The notes beneath the pieces are model-generated. The model was not told where the DNA came from. It saw only the letters and a list, made by a program, of their open reading frames with translations, and did not search any database. Shown one piece after another: positions 1 through 11,060 of a DNA stretch of 64,000 bases; positions within the stretch are counted from its first letter, which is position 1; each line of letters opens with the position of its first letter. Position numbers and translations under genes: made by a program. Source of the stretch: Hydnum rufescens UP504 (lineage: Eukaryota > Basidiomycota > Agaricomycetes > Cantharellales > Hydnaceae); assembly GCA_014904985.1 (NCBI GenBank), contig MU128922.1, positions 62,001-126,000 on the forward strand, read 5' to 3'.

Positions 1-408
1 GAGGAATATTCCCGATGAGTCTAGGACAGAGATATTAGATCTTGTCCAGACTGGCGAGTCTACCGCGCTCAGCGGCACAGTATTTCTAAAGGGGCTCGCG
101 CTTGCCTCCGTTGTTAACTCCAAATAGGGGTCGTTACCGTTCTCGGTCGATTTAATGCACCCCCCGAATTATTTGCTTACAATGCTTTTCTCTTCGGATA
201 TCCCCATCATCTTGCCTCTGAATCCTCAATATTGCACTGTAGACATTAATATTTCCCGTTGTAGATAGAGGACTCTTATCAATCCATAGCACACACACGT
301 TTGTGGAAGCCTGTGAAAAGTGATGTTTTGGGGGAAATATTGCCGAAATATCTACACTTTTATTGGTATTGAATATTTTGGGTTGCCGAACCGACCTTTC
401 GTTGCCCC
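1..408. other. intergenic, nothing recognised
   Basis: I see no supportable gene, repeat or RNA here. The short open frame on the minus strand at 152-412 has no start context, motif or splice structure that makes it credible. Confidence 0.5.
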
Positions 409-1212
409 TCAATCACGATGAAGTCTAAAAAAATCGGGAAACACAGGCAGACGCCACAGGTATTCCTCACGGCAAGTCTCACCCGGAAGGCTAGGAAGTG
501 GCTCTGAAGGCGGGATCAAGCGGGCAGCCAGGGGTTTGTCGAGATACTCGTCAGGAGGTGGTGACGACTTGATGAATTGGCGATCGGGGGTGCAGGGTTC
601 GAGCTCGGAGGGTCCTTCAGCTGTACCGTAGAATGGCAGTAGATGCAAACGGTAGGGGGCAGCGAGTGTGCAATCCGCGAAATTACCATATATGTCGGTA
701 GACCAGTAGATGCCAAGCATGAAGGGAAAGGCGATCGGGCTCGAGGTCGGGGCGGGGCAGCCTCTGGAGAATCCACGGTGGGTCGTGGCGTAGTTGCAGT
801 ACCCTCGTAAGACTTGTATGACGCGGTAAATCCTACAAAACCTTGAACGAAGGACATCTAGGTGGAACCAGGGGGCAAACTGTTGACTGAAAAGCTCCCC
901 TGCTGAAGCAGGGCCAGGGCATTCTAAACGGTAGCAAAGAACGCGTGCCATCTCCGGGATTAGAAGTCGTGTCGCGCGTTGAAGGTCTGTTGCCATGTCC
1001 CAAGTATCAATCCAATCACTGGCCAGTGCGCTTCGCGAATCAGCCGTAACGAACCATTGGCCGTTCTGCTGTCTGGCGTGGAAAATATCGGGCAGACCCT
1101 GGGGGATGAAAGGCCAAAGACGGGTTTCGCAATCGGTATCCGCATGGAATGTTGAAAATTCCTGGCGATAAAACGCGTAGTCCGCAGGACCGTAGGTGCC
1201 GTTGTTCATCAA
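409..1212 (-). CDS. hypothetical protein, 267 aa, single exon
   Basis: An uninterrupted 267-codon frame on the minus strand starts at an ATG at 1212 (MMNNGTYGPADYAFYR) and stops at 409. It is rich in Pro, Arg and aromatic residues, with several Trp/Tyr/Phe-containing blocks (for example CYRLECPGPA, YNGNF-like and FPFMLGIYWSTDIYG). No signal peptide, membrane helix or catalytic motif that I recognise is visible. The length and protein-like composition favour a real gene in a window where most chance frames are under 120 codons. The neighbours are an AT-richer intergenic stretch and the oxidase relic at 1905-3256, which give no functional clue. It could be a lineage-restricted fungal protein. 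I assign no function. Confidence 0.5.
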   Translation of the reverse strand: MMNNGTYGPADYAFYRQEFSTFHADTDCETRLWPFIPQGLPDIFHARQQNGQWFVTADSRSALASDWIDTWDMATDLQRATRLLIPEMARVLCYRLECPGPASAGELFSQQFAPWFHLDVLRSRFCRIYRVIQVLRGYCNYATTHRGFSRGCPAPTSSPIAFPFMLGIYWSTDIYGNFADCTLAAPYRLHLLPFYGTAEGPSELEPCTPDRQFIKSSPPPDEYLDKPLAARLIPPSEPLPSLPGETCREEYLWRLPVFPDFFRLHRD

Positions 1213-1727
1213 GTCCGCCGTTACCGATCGTTACGAATCCGTATAACTTTCATCATGCTCATAGGCTCCGTATTGAGAGTCTGTCGCGAAGGGGGAAATT
1301 TTCATATCCTTAAATGTGATCAGAGCTTCCGCCATAGTTGTGAGCAGAAGAGAAGTAGGACGAAGAAAGAAAAAGAAAAATCGAACACAATATGCCCAAT
1401 ATATACATGCGGAGATACAGGGTACTTGGGAGGCCAGCTTCGCTGGGAAATCCTATTGATCCAAACGTGAATTACAACTTTACAAGGGCACTGAAGCGTG
1501 AAACGAAACTCTCGTACAACGGGATTATGGGGAGACCAATTGCAAGGACATTTAAACTCTAGGGTCGATCGCAAGCTGATGACTTATGGAGTCGATATCT
1601 AGGAACTTAGTATGTAGGACCGGCGTTGAGTTGCGGTGCTGAATTTCTGGTTTTTTGCTTCCGGATGTTCTGCGGCTCGCCGTCTGCCCGTCGGTGGCCG
1701 ATGATTTGGACTTAACTTTACGCGAGG
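1213..1727. other. intergenic, nothing recognised
   Basis: Non-coding as far as I can see. It lies upstream of the minus-strand gene at 409-1212 and probably holds its promoter, but no clear TATA box or other element could be assigned. Confidence 0.4.
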
Positions 1728-1860
1728 TAGTGTTGCCAAGGACTTGGCTTGAAGGTCAAGTCCGAAGCCAGTCTCTTCTAAGCCAAGTCAAGTCAAGTCC
1801 TTTGATTACTAATCAAAAGACTTGACTTGACTTTGGGCGACTTGGCTTCAGCTTGAAGTC
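1728..1860 (+). mobile_element. truncated hAT-type MITE end (TAGTGTTGCC family)
   Basis: The sequence begins TAGTGTTGCC, the same terminus as the elements at 16976, 26660 and 29646. It continues with the same kind of subterminal repeats built from AAGTC/GACTTGACTT units, including a short palindrome around the ATTACTAATCAA centre. No matching right end (GGCAACACTA) is found downstream, so this is a partial copy. It lies at the 3' side of the multicopper-oxidase pseudogene and may be tied to that gene's truncation. Confidence 0.6.
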
Positions 1861-1904
1861 GGGATTCGCACACCTCTGCCATTCCCATTTGGAATGGATG
1901 CGTG

Positions 1905-3256
1905 GTTCAACCCACGACGGGTGTACTGTCTGCCACAACGATCGTCATCAGATGGTTGTCAATCGACGAGAGCCACAGGAATGCCATCAAAGAGTTGAAA
2001 TTCAACGTCTCGCCAGGACTAAATGCACAACTGTACTCTGACCGTGCGAGGCATGGTTCAGGGTACGGAACTGATATCTTTGACTAGGAAAAACCACGAT
2101 TTCTGGTGGTGGGGGTGCACATCCAACACCTGGAGTAATGGTGTAGTTGTAGAACGCCTAGGAAATTGTTCCTTAAGTTCAGCCCCATAGGGAATAGAAG
2201 ACTGGGGCTTACGACGCCATTGATGAGGATCGAATCGGAATTGGGAGCCGAGTGAGGTGCACTGGAGGTGCCGGCGTGCCAGCCAGGGGCAGTCTTCAGT
2301 TCCTGGGTGATGTACGTACAGTTGTTGTGCCTTTTGAACAGGGCTGAGTAGGAGTAGGGTCAAAGATGGAATTGAAAAGAACCAACATCCAATCTCCAAG
2401 AATAACAAGTTTTTCGTAGTCGTAGTCCCTCCCAATTTGATATAGGTCGTTTAGGCTATGGACGACGAAAGCCCCCTGAGAGCACGGATCAGTAATGAAT
2501 GATTATAGAAGCATAGAAACCTACACGGATACCGTCTTGCAGAATATTTCCCAAAATGAGACTGCCACCAATAGGACCCAAACCGCTTCTCAATATTGAA
2601 TTTATACCGGAAGGAATGCCCAGGAGGGACCGGACATTGAGTGATTCCAGTACGACTGATATTCCAAACAACCTCAGGAAATCAATTAAAGGATACACAT
2701 GGTGCGACATGCCCGTCTGCCCAGTTGCTGCCGTTCTGGATCATCCTATGGAAGTCTATGCCCCGTATGTTAGACTCTTCCACGATCAAAATATATGCTA
2801 CGGTGCTTACGGAGTGACGTGGCAATCTCCAAACTATTTTGGATATCGACCACGATGGAGTCTCCCTCGTTCGCTTCAATCAGAGGCCCAGGGAACTGCC
2901 CATGTATAACCCGTAAGTGCGTTGGAAATCCATCAGGCCCTGGCTTCGGTCAGGTCAGATGTGTGGGCGGACAACAAGGTGCCAGAAGAGAGGCGTACTC
3001 CCAAACGCGGAGTCAAAGGTTTAGTTGAATACGCCGGTCATTGGAGGAGCATGCTCGTCCCAGTGCTCGTCCAAGTCATGCGTCCCTATGTAGCCCATGA
3101 TGATGAAAATGGAGACGTAAAGCAGAGAAATAGAGAAAGGAGAAATAAAACATACCGGGCTCGACCAAGGGATACTTGTGAACATTGAAAGGGTCTACTG
3201 CAGAGCGTCTGAGGCAAGATGGCCAGGACACTCAAGATAATGGAGGTTCGAAGCAT
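1905..3256 (-). pseudogene. laccase-like multicopper oxidase pseudogene, 3'-truncated
   Basis: Reading the minus strand from an ATG at 3256 gives a signal-peptide-like start (MLRTSIILSVLAILPQTLCS). Further on are cupredoxin domain 1 blocks: DGFP, HGQFPGPLIEANEGDSIVV, then, across an intron, SLHFHRMIQNGSNWADG, then ITQCPVPPGHSF and GSYWWQSHFG. Domain 2 traces follow: YDYEKLVILGDW near 2385-2435, INGV near 2195-2210, and SIDNHLMTIVVADSTPVV near 1920-1975. Known multicopper oxidases bind the trinuclear copper site through HWHG and WWHSH-type motifs. Here the first reads HFHR and the second has lost its first His to Gln. Frame changes and stops interrupt the series, and domain 3 with its HCHxxxH motif is absent before the transposon fragment at 1728-1860. 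I infer a dead gene. The family assignment is firm in outline, but the exact exon borders are not. Confidence 0.7.
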
Positions 3257-4242
3257 TAGTTCCGATTGGGAATGTAAGTTCACCCCCCTTACCTCACGGC
3301 TGCGCTGGGCAGGTGTTTATTGTGTCAGTGCCCAGAGAACTCTCACGCCTCATACCTATACTTGAAAGTCCCGATTTCTGTCGAGTTCGCCCGTAGATGT
3401 CGGAAACATTCATTGATTCATTCTCTTCATGATGTTTTCATGATGGATCTCTCCCCATTTAGTGACTTGAGATCCCCGAAACTGGAAATATGGAGCCATG
3501 AATCCGCGCAAGATGTGTGTACATTTTCATCGTCGAGCCCGGGGTTGGGCGCGATGGACTGCGTCTTCAAGACGACTGGGTCGAAAAGTTGATATATCAG
3601 AGTAGGGTTGGTGCCTCAGCCCCTCATATTTTCTTCAGAGGTTAGGTATCTGACTTGGTCCCTTCGGCCGTTTACTGAGCTGGCATCCCGACCCAGTAGG
3701 TGTTGGTTTGGACCCCAACGTCAAGCACTTGGCTAATTTTTTGTGCTTCCTTGCAATTGGGCTATTTTGGTTCATTCGAGTCATGGCCAGATGCCAAATA
3801 CATCACTGACGATCTAGTCCCGAGTTTATTTTGCACGGATTGTAATGGTCTCGCCCTCGTCCTCGATTTTGTTGTCGACGTCCCGTGAAGACCTTCACCT
3901 AGGCAGCACAGATCACCACGATCACGATCCTATTCCGTTGACATCGCTGTTCTACAATATACGAATCCCAATGGGGGAAGAGAAGAAAATTGGGAGAATG
4001 GGATAAGAATCGAATTACGTCGATATGTTCCACGGTAACAAGGATGAATAAGAACGGATTGAGCTGCGAAATTGGTCTACGCGTAGTTGAGCGGGCGGCG
4101 GGGTGCATTTCCAAAGTAGAAGAATGGGATAGCAAATGGAATAAGGTAGAGGCCGAGCTCGAGCCTTGCTTTTCCAGTGTGAGCGAGATCCGGGGCTGTA
4201 AGGATACGATGTTACATTTTCGTCTTCCCCCAATTCTAATGT
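3257..4242. other. intergenic, nothing recognised
   Basis: About 1 kb between the oxidase relic and the kinase-like gene. Short overlapping frames exist on both strands, but none has family motifs or a plausible splice structure. Confidence 0.4.
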
Positions 4243-6699
4243 TCAAGTGTAAGATTCCATTGGGGTGTGGTATGCGCCTCCATGCCTCTGTTTACCAAGG
4301 ATATACTGAAGGAGACGATATTCCTTATTCATCGCTTTCCGATCTCGGCATTGCTTTGAATATGCGAAGTCGATGATCGTAATCCCCAAGTCGCTAACAA
4401 GGATGTTTTCCTCACGGATGTCACCATGCAGTAGCCCTGCATTGTGAATCAATTCCAAGGTCGACAGCGCCAAGTCACTATTCAAAGAATGATGACAATC
4501 GATTCAGAACCATAAAGTGAAGTCAAATGCCCACCCACCAGTCAGAGGCTGACAAGATGCAATGTGGCCCTTGGCTGAGAGAAACACCCGCATAGACCAT
4601 GATGAGTGCATTAGCCATACCCTCGCAGTCGTCAAAGATTCCGAGTGTCGTCGCAATACCCGTAAGAATGCCCTTGGACCTAAGTAAGCGATATACTTCA
4701 TGTTCGGCCCTGAGCGCATCCTGTTGTTCGAGCTCAAACGCAAACTTGACAATGACATCAATTGCTCCAGATACACCTGGTATATCGAAATTGAGTGTGC
4801 CACGGTGGACCAGGCCCGTTGCGCCCTGCCCAATTTCAGACGTGAGGATAATAAACAGACATTCACCAAGTCTCCCAGTGCTGATCGCGCGTGGGGAATC
4901 GGGAGGAGCCAGGGACTCCATATTGGCCAATATTGGTGGTGAGGAGCGGACGAAAGAGGCCGGTACAGGAGAGTCATAAATGGAATAGTGGAGTTGAACC
5001 AGGGTATTCTCAGCGATACTGGCGACTTGGATTAGTTTCTAGATCCCGTAGTCAGATTCACTGCAAGCCCGAACGAGGTGCGGGCAAACATACGTCGACG
5101 GCAGCTGCATCAGCATCATCATTCCGAGTTTCCCCCCGACGTTGTGATCCACCCCTCCTTCCCGGCCCACGCGAACGGACATTTGAATCACCTCTGCGAC
5201 CTCCGCGAGGTCCACGATCGCTCCTACGGCCCCTTCTGGGACCCTTATCATTGTTGTCATCAATGTCGAAACGGTCCTCGTCATCATCGGGGGGCGTGTC
5301 TTGGGACTCAGCATAGGGCTGCTGCTTCCGACGATTTATCGCATCTTCAACTGCAGCAACATAGATACCAACTTGGACTTTCCCGTATCCCGGATTTGCA
5401 CATGTGTGGGGCTCGATGAGATCCGAAACATAGAGTGTCTGAGAAGCTCGATGGCGGAGACAGACGAGCTCATAGTTGCCTGAGTGAAGCACGATGACGG
5501 TCCCATCGTCCCGCACAGCCTGTGCCCAGGCCTGCGACATCGCAGTATATCAGCATTATTTCGATGTGCACAGACTGCACATCACCTGTTGTACCACCTT
5601 TTCGGCAGTCCGGTCGTGAGGGTCCTGGTAAGCCGCATCATCACGATCCCGTTTTTGCCTTTTCCGGCTTGCTTTTCCCTCGTCTGCGCCTCTGTCTTCA
5701 GTCTCGGCTTTGGCCTTCCCTTTTCCCTTTTCCTTCGCAGAAGGGACCATCGAGACTGCTTGCATTGGTGGTGGCATCGCAGAAGTAGAGCTTAACGCCT
5801 GGCCTAAAGGTTCGGCTGGAGCAGCAGGAGGATATGAAACATCCTAAAACATCATAAGCAAAGCTCTCTCAAACTTGAGGGGATGACAATACTTTCAAAT
5901 CCCATGAGGGATTTTTCGCATCTGGCCCCGCTCTTGCAGGTTCAGCACGCTCCCGCATCCGCTTGTGTTCGGGTACTTTACATAGAACTTTTTGACAGGA
6001 CGTCCAAGTGAACCTATCGAGATTGCAAATTGCCGTTACTACCTCCTTCGGCGCAGCAAATAGACTCTTCATTTCCCATGTAGCCAAGGGCGAGACAGAC
6101 TTGCTCAGATCCTCGAAGGCGCGACGTGTCTCGTTGTCCATATTCTTCAAAAGCAATTCTTGTGTAGATTTAGATTCTTCATCGTGGGCTATCTCGCGGA
6201 ATCGGAGCACCCCATTCATAATAGCACGGCCTGGGCTCCGGGTCGATGCAGACCATTCCAACAGTGAGTCCCAAACTGAAGCCTTGGGATGAAGAGCGAG
6301 CGTCGACGCTAGTGGGACGCAGAAGGTGGATGTAATTTTCTCATAGTAGCTGACAACTCCTTTCTCGTCAAAAACAGTGGGGTCTTGATACTTAAGGGAC
6401 ATCCGACGAGCTTCGGATGTGATGAAATCCTCTAGGGGTGGAAGGGACTCGAAGGCATTGCCGAGTGCTTTATCGACATTGGCGGCAAGTTGTTGCACTA
6501 GCGATGGTAGTCGCTTCACCTGCTTGAGAACTAGTTGCTGAGCAAGATGCTTGTCGTAAAATGCGGGTGGGTGGGTGCCAGTGGAAGGTCTCTTGGAAAA
6601 TGGTGAAGCGATAGCTCTGATAACAGGAGGATTCCAAGCGAACAAAGCATCGATTTCTTGGCGGACTTCGGACAAGTGTGAACGAGAACATTCAGCCAT
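4243..6699 (-). CDS. kinase-like protein with long N-terminal region (5 exons, 745 aa)
   Basis: Five exons join in frame on the minus strand: 6699-5893, 5843-5586, 5531-5094, 5038-4539 and 4477-4243, total 2238 nt. Residues 1-269 form a mostly helical region without a known motif. Residues about 270-500 are low-complexity, with Lys/Glu-rich and Arg/Gly-rich stretches. The C-terminal part resembles a protein-kinase fold: EIGQGATGLVHRG as glycine loop, VIVKFAFE with the likely ATP-binding Lys, then LLHGDIREENILV and IIDFAYSK in place of HRDxKxxN and DFG. Such fungal kinase-like proteins are widespread in Agaricomycetes, and their substrates are unknown. The His-Gly-Asp loop keeps the catalytic Asp and Asn, but DFA replaces DFG, so activity is uncertain. 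The chain ends soon after the DFA segment, so part of the C-lobe is missing or lies in an unseen exon. A Copia LTR ends about 140 bp upstream of the start. Confidence 0.7.
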
Positions 6700-6838
6700 G
6701 TTGAGAACGGACGCAAGTCGTTAAGACGGCCCAAGTGATAGGATCCCTCAACGAATGTGAGAGAGGCGTACGTGCGAGGCGTGACAGGACTGGCCCAATC
6801 CACTCAGAGGTTATCAGCTAGGCTAGATGTAGGTAGAG

Positions 6839-7237
6839 TGTGAGAGTTACGACGTTCGGGTAGTATTTCCCCCTGATTACTAAGCAGATGAGAACGAATT
6901 CGGATCGGTGAGACTCGAGGATTCAAGTGAAATAAACGGCGGCAGGAAGAACACAAGACAAGTCCTTAGGATTTTTGTGGGCTCAAACCTGTCTTTTATA
7001 CTATTTACATGAGGCACAGAAACACATAAAATGGGGTAAAACATGAAGTAAAAGTCCAATTGTCAGTGATGGCGGCAAGAAAGCAAAAGGGGTAAAAGAT
7101 CGCCGGTGAAACCTAGCTATAAGATCCAAACAGTAGATTGGCGAATAACGAATGGCGAGGCCGTCGGCATAGCCTCACGGGGTCGCGCTTGTCTCCGTCA
7201 GCGCGCCCGGTCATTTCCGTAGTTCCTCGCTCCAACA
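6839..7237 (-). repeat. Copia 3' LTR
   Basis: Read on the minus strand, a purine-rich tract (GCTTGAGGGGGAG, 7238-7250) follows directly after the RNase H stop codon. It is followed by TGTTGGAGCGAGG..., the expected order of polypurine tract and LTR start. The likely LTR end is the ...CTCTCACA at 6839, giving about 399 bp. The 5' LTR is missing, so target duplication cannot be tested. Confidence 0.65.
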
Positions 7238-7244
7238 CTCCCCC

Positions 7245-7862
7245 TCAAGCGCGACATAGCCCGAGTCCAATCGCGTGATAGTCCAATTTCGCAGCCCCGA
7301 GGGCTTTTGTTAAAATGTCGGCCATCATAGTCTCCGTGGGACAATATACCAGGTTAAAGATTCCGTCTTTAAGTGTCTCGCGGATAAAATGAAAGCGTAT
7401 ATCGATATGCTTCATCCAGGCGTGATAATTGTTGCCTGTCGCAAGTTTCAATGTGGCTTGATTGTCACAGTACAGGGTTGTGGCCTTGAGTTGAGTGTGA
7501 AATAACTCGGCAATGAGGCTTCGCAGCCAAATGCCTTCTTTGGCAGCCTGCGTCGCGGCAACGTATTCTGCCTCGGCTGTCGATAGGGTGATCAGCTCTT
7601 GCTTTCGGGAGCTCCATGAGACGGTTCCTCCGTCGATCAGGTAAGCATACCCTGTAATCACTCGGTGATGTTCCTGAGTCGCTCCGTCCGCATCCGTATA
7701 CCTGAGTAAGTCATGACTTTTCAATCCGTACATTAGGCTGATATCTTTCGTGCCTGATAGGTACCGTATAGCTCGCTTTGCCGCTTCCCAATGTGTAGGT
7801 CCCGGCTGGTCAAGAAATTGCGCTACGCCCCCATGCCATCTGCCTGTGTTCCACGCCTTCAA
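7245..7862 (-). mobile_element. Ty1/Copia pol fragment (RNase H domain)
   Basis: This 205-codon frame is the C-terminal end of a Copia polyprotein. It carries the linker PGPTHWEAAKRAIRYLSGT, then RNase H with DADGA, the STAEAEYVA block, YCDNQAT, HIDIRFHFIRE and ETMMADILTKAL. The essential acidic residues (DAD, E of AEAEY, D of DNQ) are all present. Gag, protease, integrase and reverse transcriptase are absent: the next bases after 7862 are unrelated to Copia. The element is therefore 5'-truncated and cannot be autonomous. Together with the LTR at 6839-7237 it forms a remnant of about 1 kb. Confidence 0.9.
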
Positions 7863-8618
7863 TCATGTCCCTCGGCCACTACTATCGAGTTCACATCGTT
7901 TGGGACCATAATTTGGATCCACCTTAATTAAAGCGGCATCCCAACACCATGAACCATAAATCGAGCTCATGGAAGGAAATACGGAATTCCCCAATGTCTC
8001 CAGGAAGCGTTCCATGGCGACTTTTCTATATGATGACCGTGCACCACTAACCTTTCCAGAGGCCTTCCGACTCTGAATGTCGGTAGCAACTAGGCGAGAG
8101 AACTCATTTTCCTTCGGATCGTTGGAGATGGTATACCAATAAGATTATATGTTTCAGCCACTTACTTTGGCGGTTGGGGATGTCAATCGAGAGAGTTCTC
8201 AATACTGCTCGTTGCTCCTGAGTGCTGAGTGGATCCACTTATATATCAGAAGTGCAGCCAGTAACCCATGGATCAATGCCTTTCCCTCGACGCCGGACTT
8301 CCAACATGTCAGTTACTTCTACGCTCCCGTGCATAATCGATCGCATGATAACGGGGACGTCATCTAGCGAACTCGTCCGTCATAGACTTGGAGTGCGTGT
8401 GATGTAAGCACAAACCGCCAAGAAGATTGTAGTACCTCGAGGCTCTGGCTGGTATGAACCCTTGAGCATGAAGAAAACATCGGGAAAAAGATACAAGGTA
8501 AATCATAAATCAATACCTGCAGCTATCCAAGGTTCACACATCCAAAGCACATTGAAAGGAAGAGAGGGAGAGAGAGAAACAAACAAACAAAGAGATACAA
8601 GGCAACTTTCCAACAAAC
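7863..8618. other. intergenic, nothing recognised
   Basis: Between the broken Copia end and the membrane-protein gene. I see no gene and no matching 5' LTR. Confidence 0.4.
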
Positions 8619-9718
8619 TCATCGGTGACTCTCGAATGGATTGGACCCATCATAATATCCTTCATCGTCGTGGGCCCCCGTCGTCCGCGGGGGCCCGTCA
8701 CGACCCTTGGGGTTTGCTGCTTCGTCGTAGACATAGCTAGGAGCCTTGTCATCGCCACTGATGCCCTCCCCATCGTAATCGGGGACCTTTGAATTGTCAT
8801 AAGGGGACCCCTGGGCCGGCGGGGGATAGTCAGGCGGGTCATAGTGGTACGGTGGTCCTGATGAAGGTGGCCTCAAGTCGTCCAGGGGGAGATGCTGTAC
8901 AGCGACCACGCGCTCGCCGACGGAGCGCAGCTGGTGGAGATATCCGAATGCGATCGAGGAGAAGAGCATGCTGAGCGTTCCGGCAATTAGGAACCAGAGG
9001 ATGTCCGCGACGCTTCGCCGGTTGAACCAGTCCTTGCACCCTGGGAAAGATGAGCGTCAGTGAATTGGGATGTTTTAGGTAAGGGCGAGGGAAAGAATAT
9101 GAATGAGCGATGATTTCATATATGTATATGCACACACATTGTTGGCCTTTGGATTGGCTCAGTGGCTGGGAACGACAGAAAAAGCCATTCTGCAATGAAA
9201 CAGAAAAAATAAAGTAGGATAATATGAGATAGTAGGTTCCCTCAAGGGAAACATGCCACATACGCATGAAGCGCCAGCAGTAGTGACGTTGGTGAGGCAT
9301 GTGCTCAGGATCTTGCTCTAAAACATAACATAACCCACGCCTCCTCTGTCAGCGGGGGATCGGCTCGTCAGCCAGAAAGGATGAGCACACGCACCTTGTT
9401 CTTGAAGTGTAACACAGTCCGTATCATCTCCGCAGCCATCACAAGTAAAGCGACGATAACACTGAGAAGTGTGTATATCCGCACAAGCGAGGCACGTTGC
9501 TAACACACCCCAAGTTCAAAAAGTCGAGGTAAATGTTTCGTTAAGGGGGCCGCAAGTATTAGGAAAACCATCAGGTTGCAGTGTAGGGTGGAAAAGCCAC
9601 GTACGACCATCGCAGAAAAGAACCCGAACGCCTCCACAACCAACACGCCCAGGTAGAAGGCTCCGATTATGATATCAAAGGTCCCAAGGGAAGACACAAC
9701 TGTAAACGAAAAGGCCAA
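8619..9718 (-). CDS. multi-pass membrane protein with Pro-rich C-terminal tail (multi-exon, 5' end unresolved)
   Basis: Several minus-strand exons encode hydrophobic helices. One near 9500-9690 reads GTFDIIIGAFYLGVLVVEAF. One near 9370-9490 contains RIYTLLSVIVALLVMAAEMI and ends at a GTGCGT donor. One at 9290-9230 is Cys-containing. The last exon (9040-8619) starts with CKDWFNRRSVADILWFLIAG and carries a fourth helix, FSSIAFGYLHQL. After that comes a tail of about 110 residues rich in Pro, Tyr, Asp and Gly (YDPPDYPPPAQGSP). The layout of about four helices, a short Cys-containing loop and a cytoplasmic tail resembles a family of unknown function common in basidiomycetes. More 5' exons probably lie up to about 10135 (VLTTTVIGGLYAALW near 9880-9950). 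One internal junction does not fit in phase with the exons I chose, so the model is incomplete. Confidence 0.6.
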
Positions 9719-10135
9719 ATGCCAAATACATCTTTAGCACTAACTAACGTTCACAATAAAGTGTTTAAACGCAACTGCGTACTTTGTCTGTCATTGTGTA
9801 TATCGTGGAATGCGGATCCACCCCTACAGTTGTGGCATCGATGTTAGGGGTTCACCGGGATTAGGCATCACCATCACGAGAAAAAGAGTCTGGCATACCA
9901 TAGGGCAGCGTACAGTCCTCCAATCACCGTCGTCGTGAGCACCTAGATCGATCCCCGGAAGCAGTTAGAGACGGCTGTGAAATTGTCTCAGCAATGACCG
10001 AGAACAAAGCCGTACACACCACTGGCCGAAGAGAGTGTCGGTAGAAACGAGATATCATTGCGTAAGATGGTGGCGCTCCTACGAAAGGGCCAGGTTAGAC
10101 GGGGCGGAGAGTGCGGGAACTAGAGTGGAAACATG

Positions 10136-11060
10136 CCAGAGGGTGGCGGACGTCGCGTGTCCATGTTGTTGACGTCCACTCAGCCGTAAGTAGGCGATCA
10201 GCCAGTGCAGAAATCAACCAGGAAATGCAGTGGGAGAAAAGCACTTGGACAGTAAGTTGAACTGACCCAAAGATCTCGATAGTTTACAGCGCGGCTGTGG
10301 CCGGGACAACTTCAGTCACCCCAGACCGCCGGTCCGCCACCAAGGTTCCCACTGGAACTAAATTCTCAAATTCTCGAGCAAATGGTGTACATCCATGAAT
10401 GAAATGATAGAGATGAAAGAAAGATTGGGAAATTGCCCTCGATTAGAAGGGGAAAGGGAAGGAGGACAAGGTGACATAAAAAAAATTCCAAAACAGTGGA
10501 TGCTGAGAAAGAGAATAAAAAGCCCAAGGATTGGCATACAATGCGGGCGGTGCACGGTGGACGAAGCCACGGAGAGCAAGGGATGACGAGGTTTTGCAAT
10601 GCGGAGATGCGAAGCCTCGATGCACAAATGAAAGGCATTCTCACCATCCTGGTGAACAGTATCTGGGAAGGAAGGGTGAGGTGTAAGGAGTGTGAGAAGT
10701 AAGGAATGCGTATATGACCGATTGAATCCAAGGGATGTGGATGAATTGAGTGCGAGTCGGGCAACGTAAACGATGAGATTACGAATTACTCAAACAAGGT
10801 GAAACTTGACGTGCGAGCTACTGTAGGGATAGGGAAGATTAAAAAAGTAAAGCAAACCAAAACGTTGAGACCAGGTGATGAACGAGTGCGACATTTTGGT
10901 GAGAGCTATAGGAGCGGGATGAAATAAAAGCAATGGGGAAATTAGCAGAAGAAACTGCGAACGACAACGTTAGATGCATGTATGCAAGCCACATTGAACA
11001 CGCTGAAATACGTACTCGACCCGGCCAAAACCGAGCGCATTTTGATTTTTTAAGGCGGGG
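10136..11060. other. intergenic, nothing recognised
   Basis: Purine-rich stretches produce overlapping open frames on both strands at 10358-10764. None shows a motif or splice structure. The region probably holds untranslated parts of the neighbouring genes. Confidence 0.4.

Noticed and set aside
10358..10764. Overlapping open frames on both strands
   Set aside because: They come from purine-rich sequence and carry no motif, splice sites or start context.
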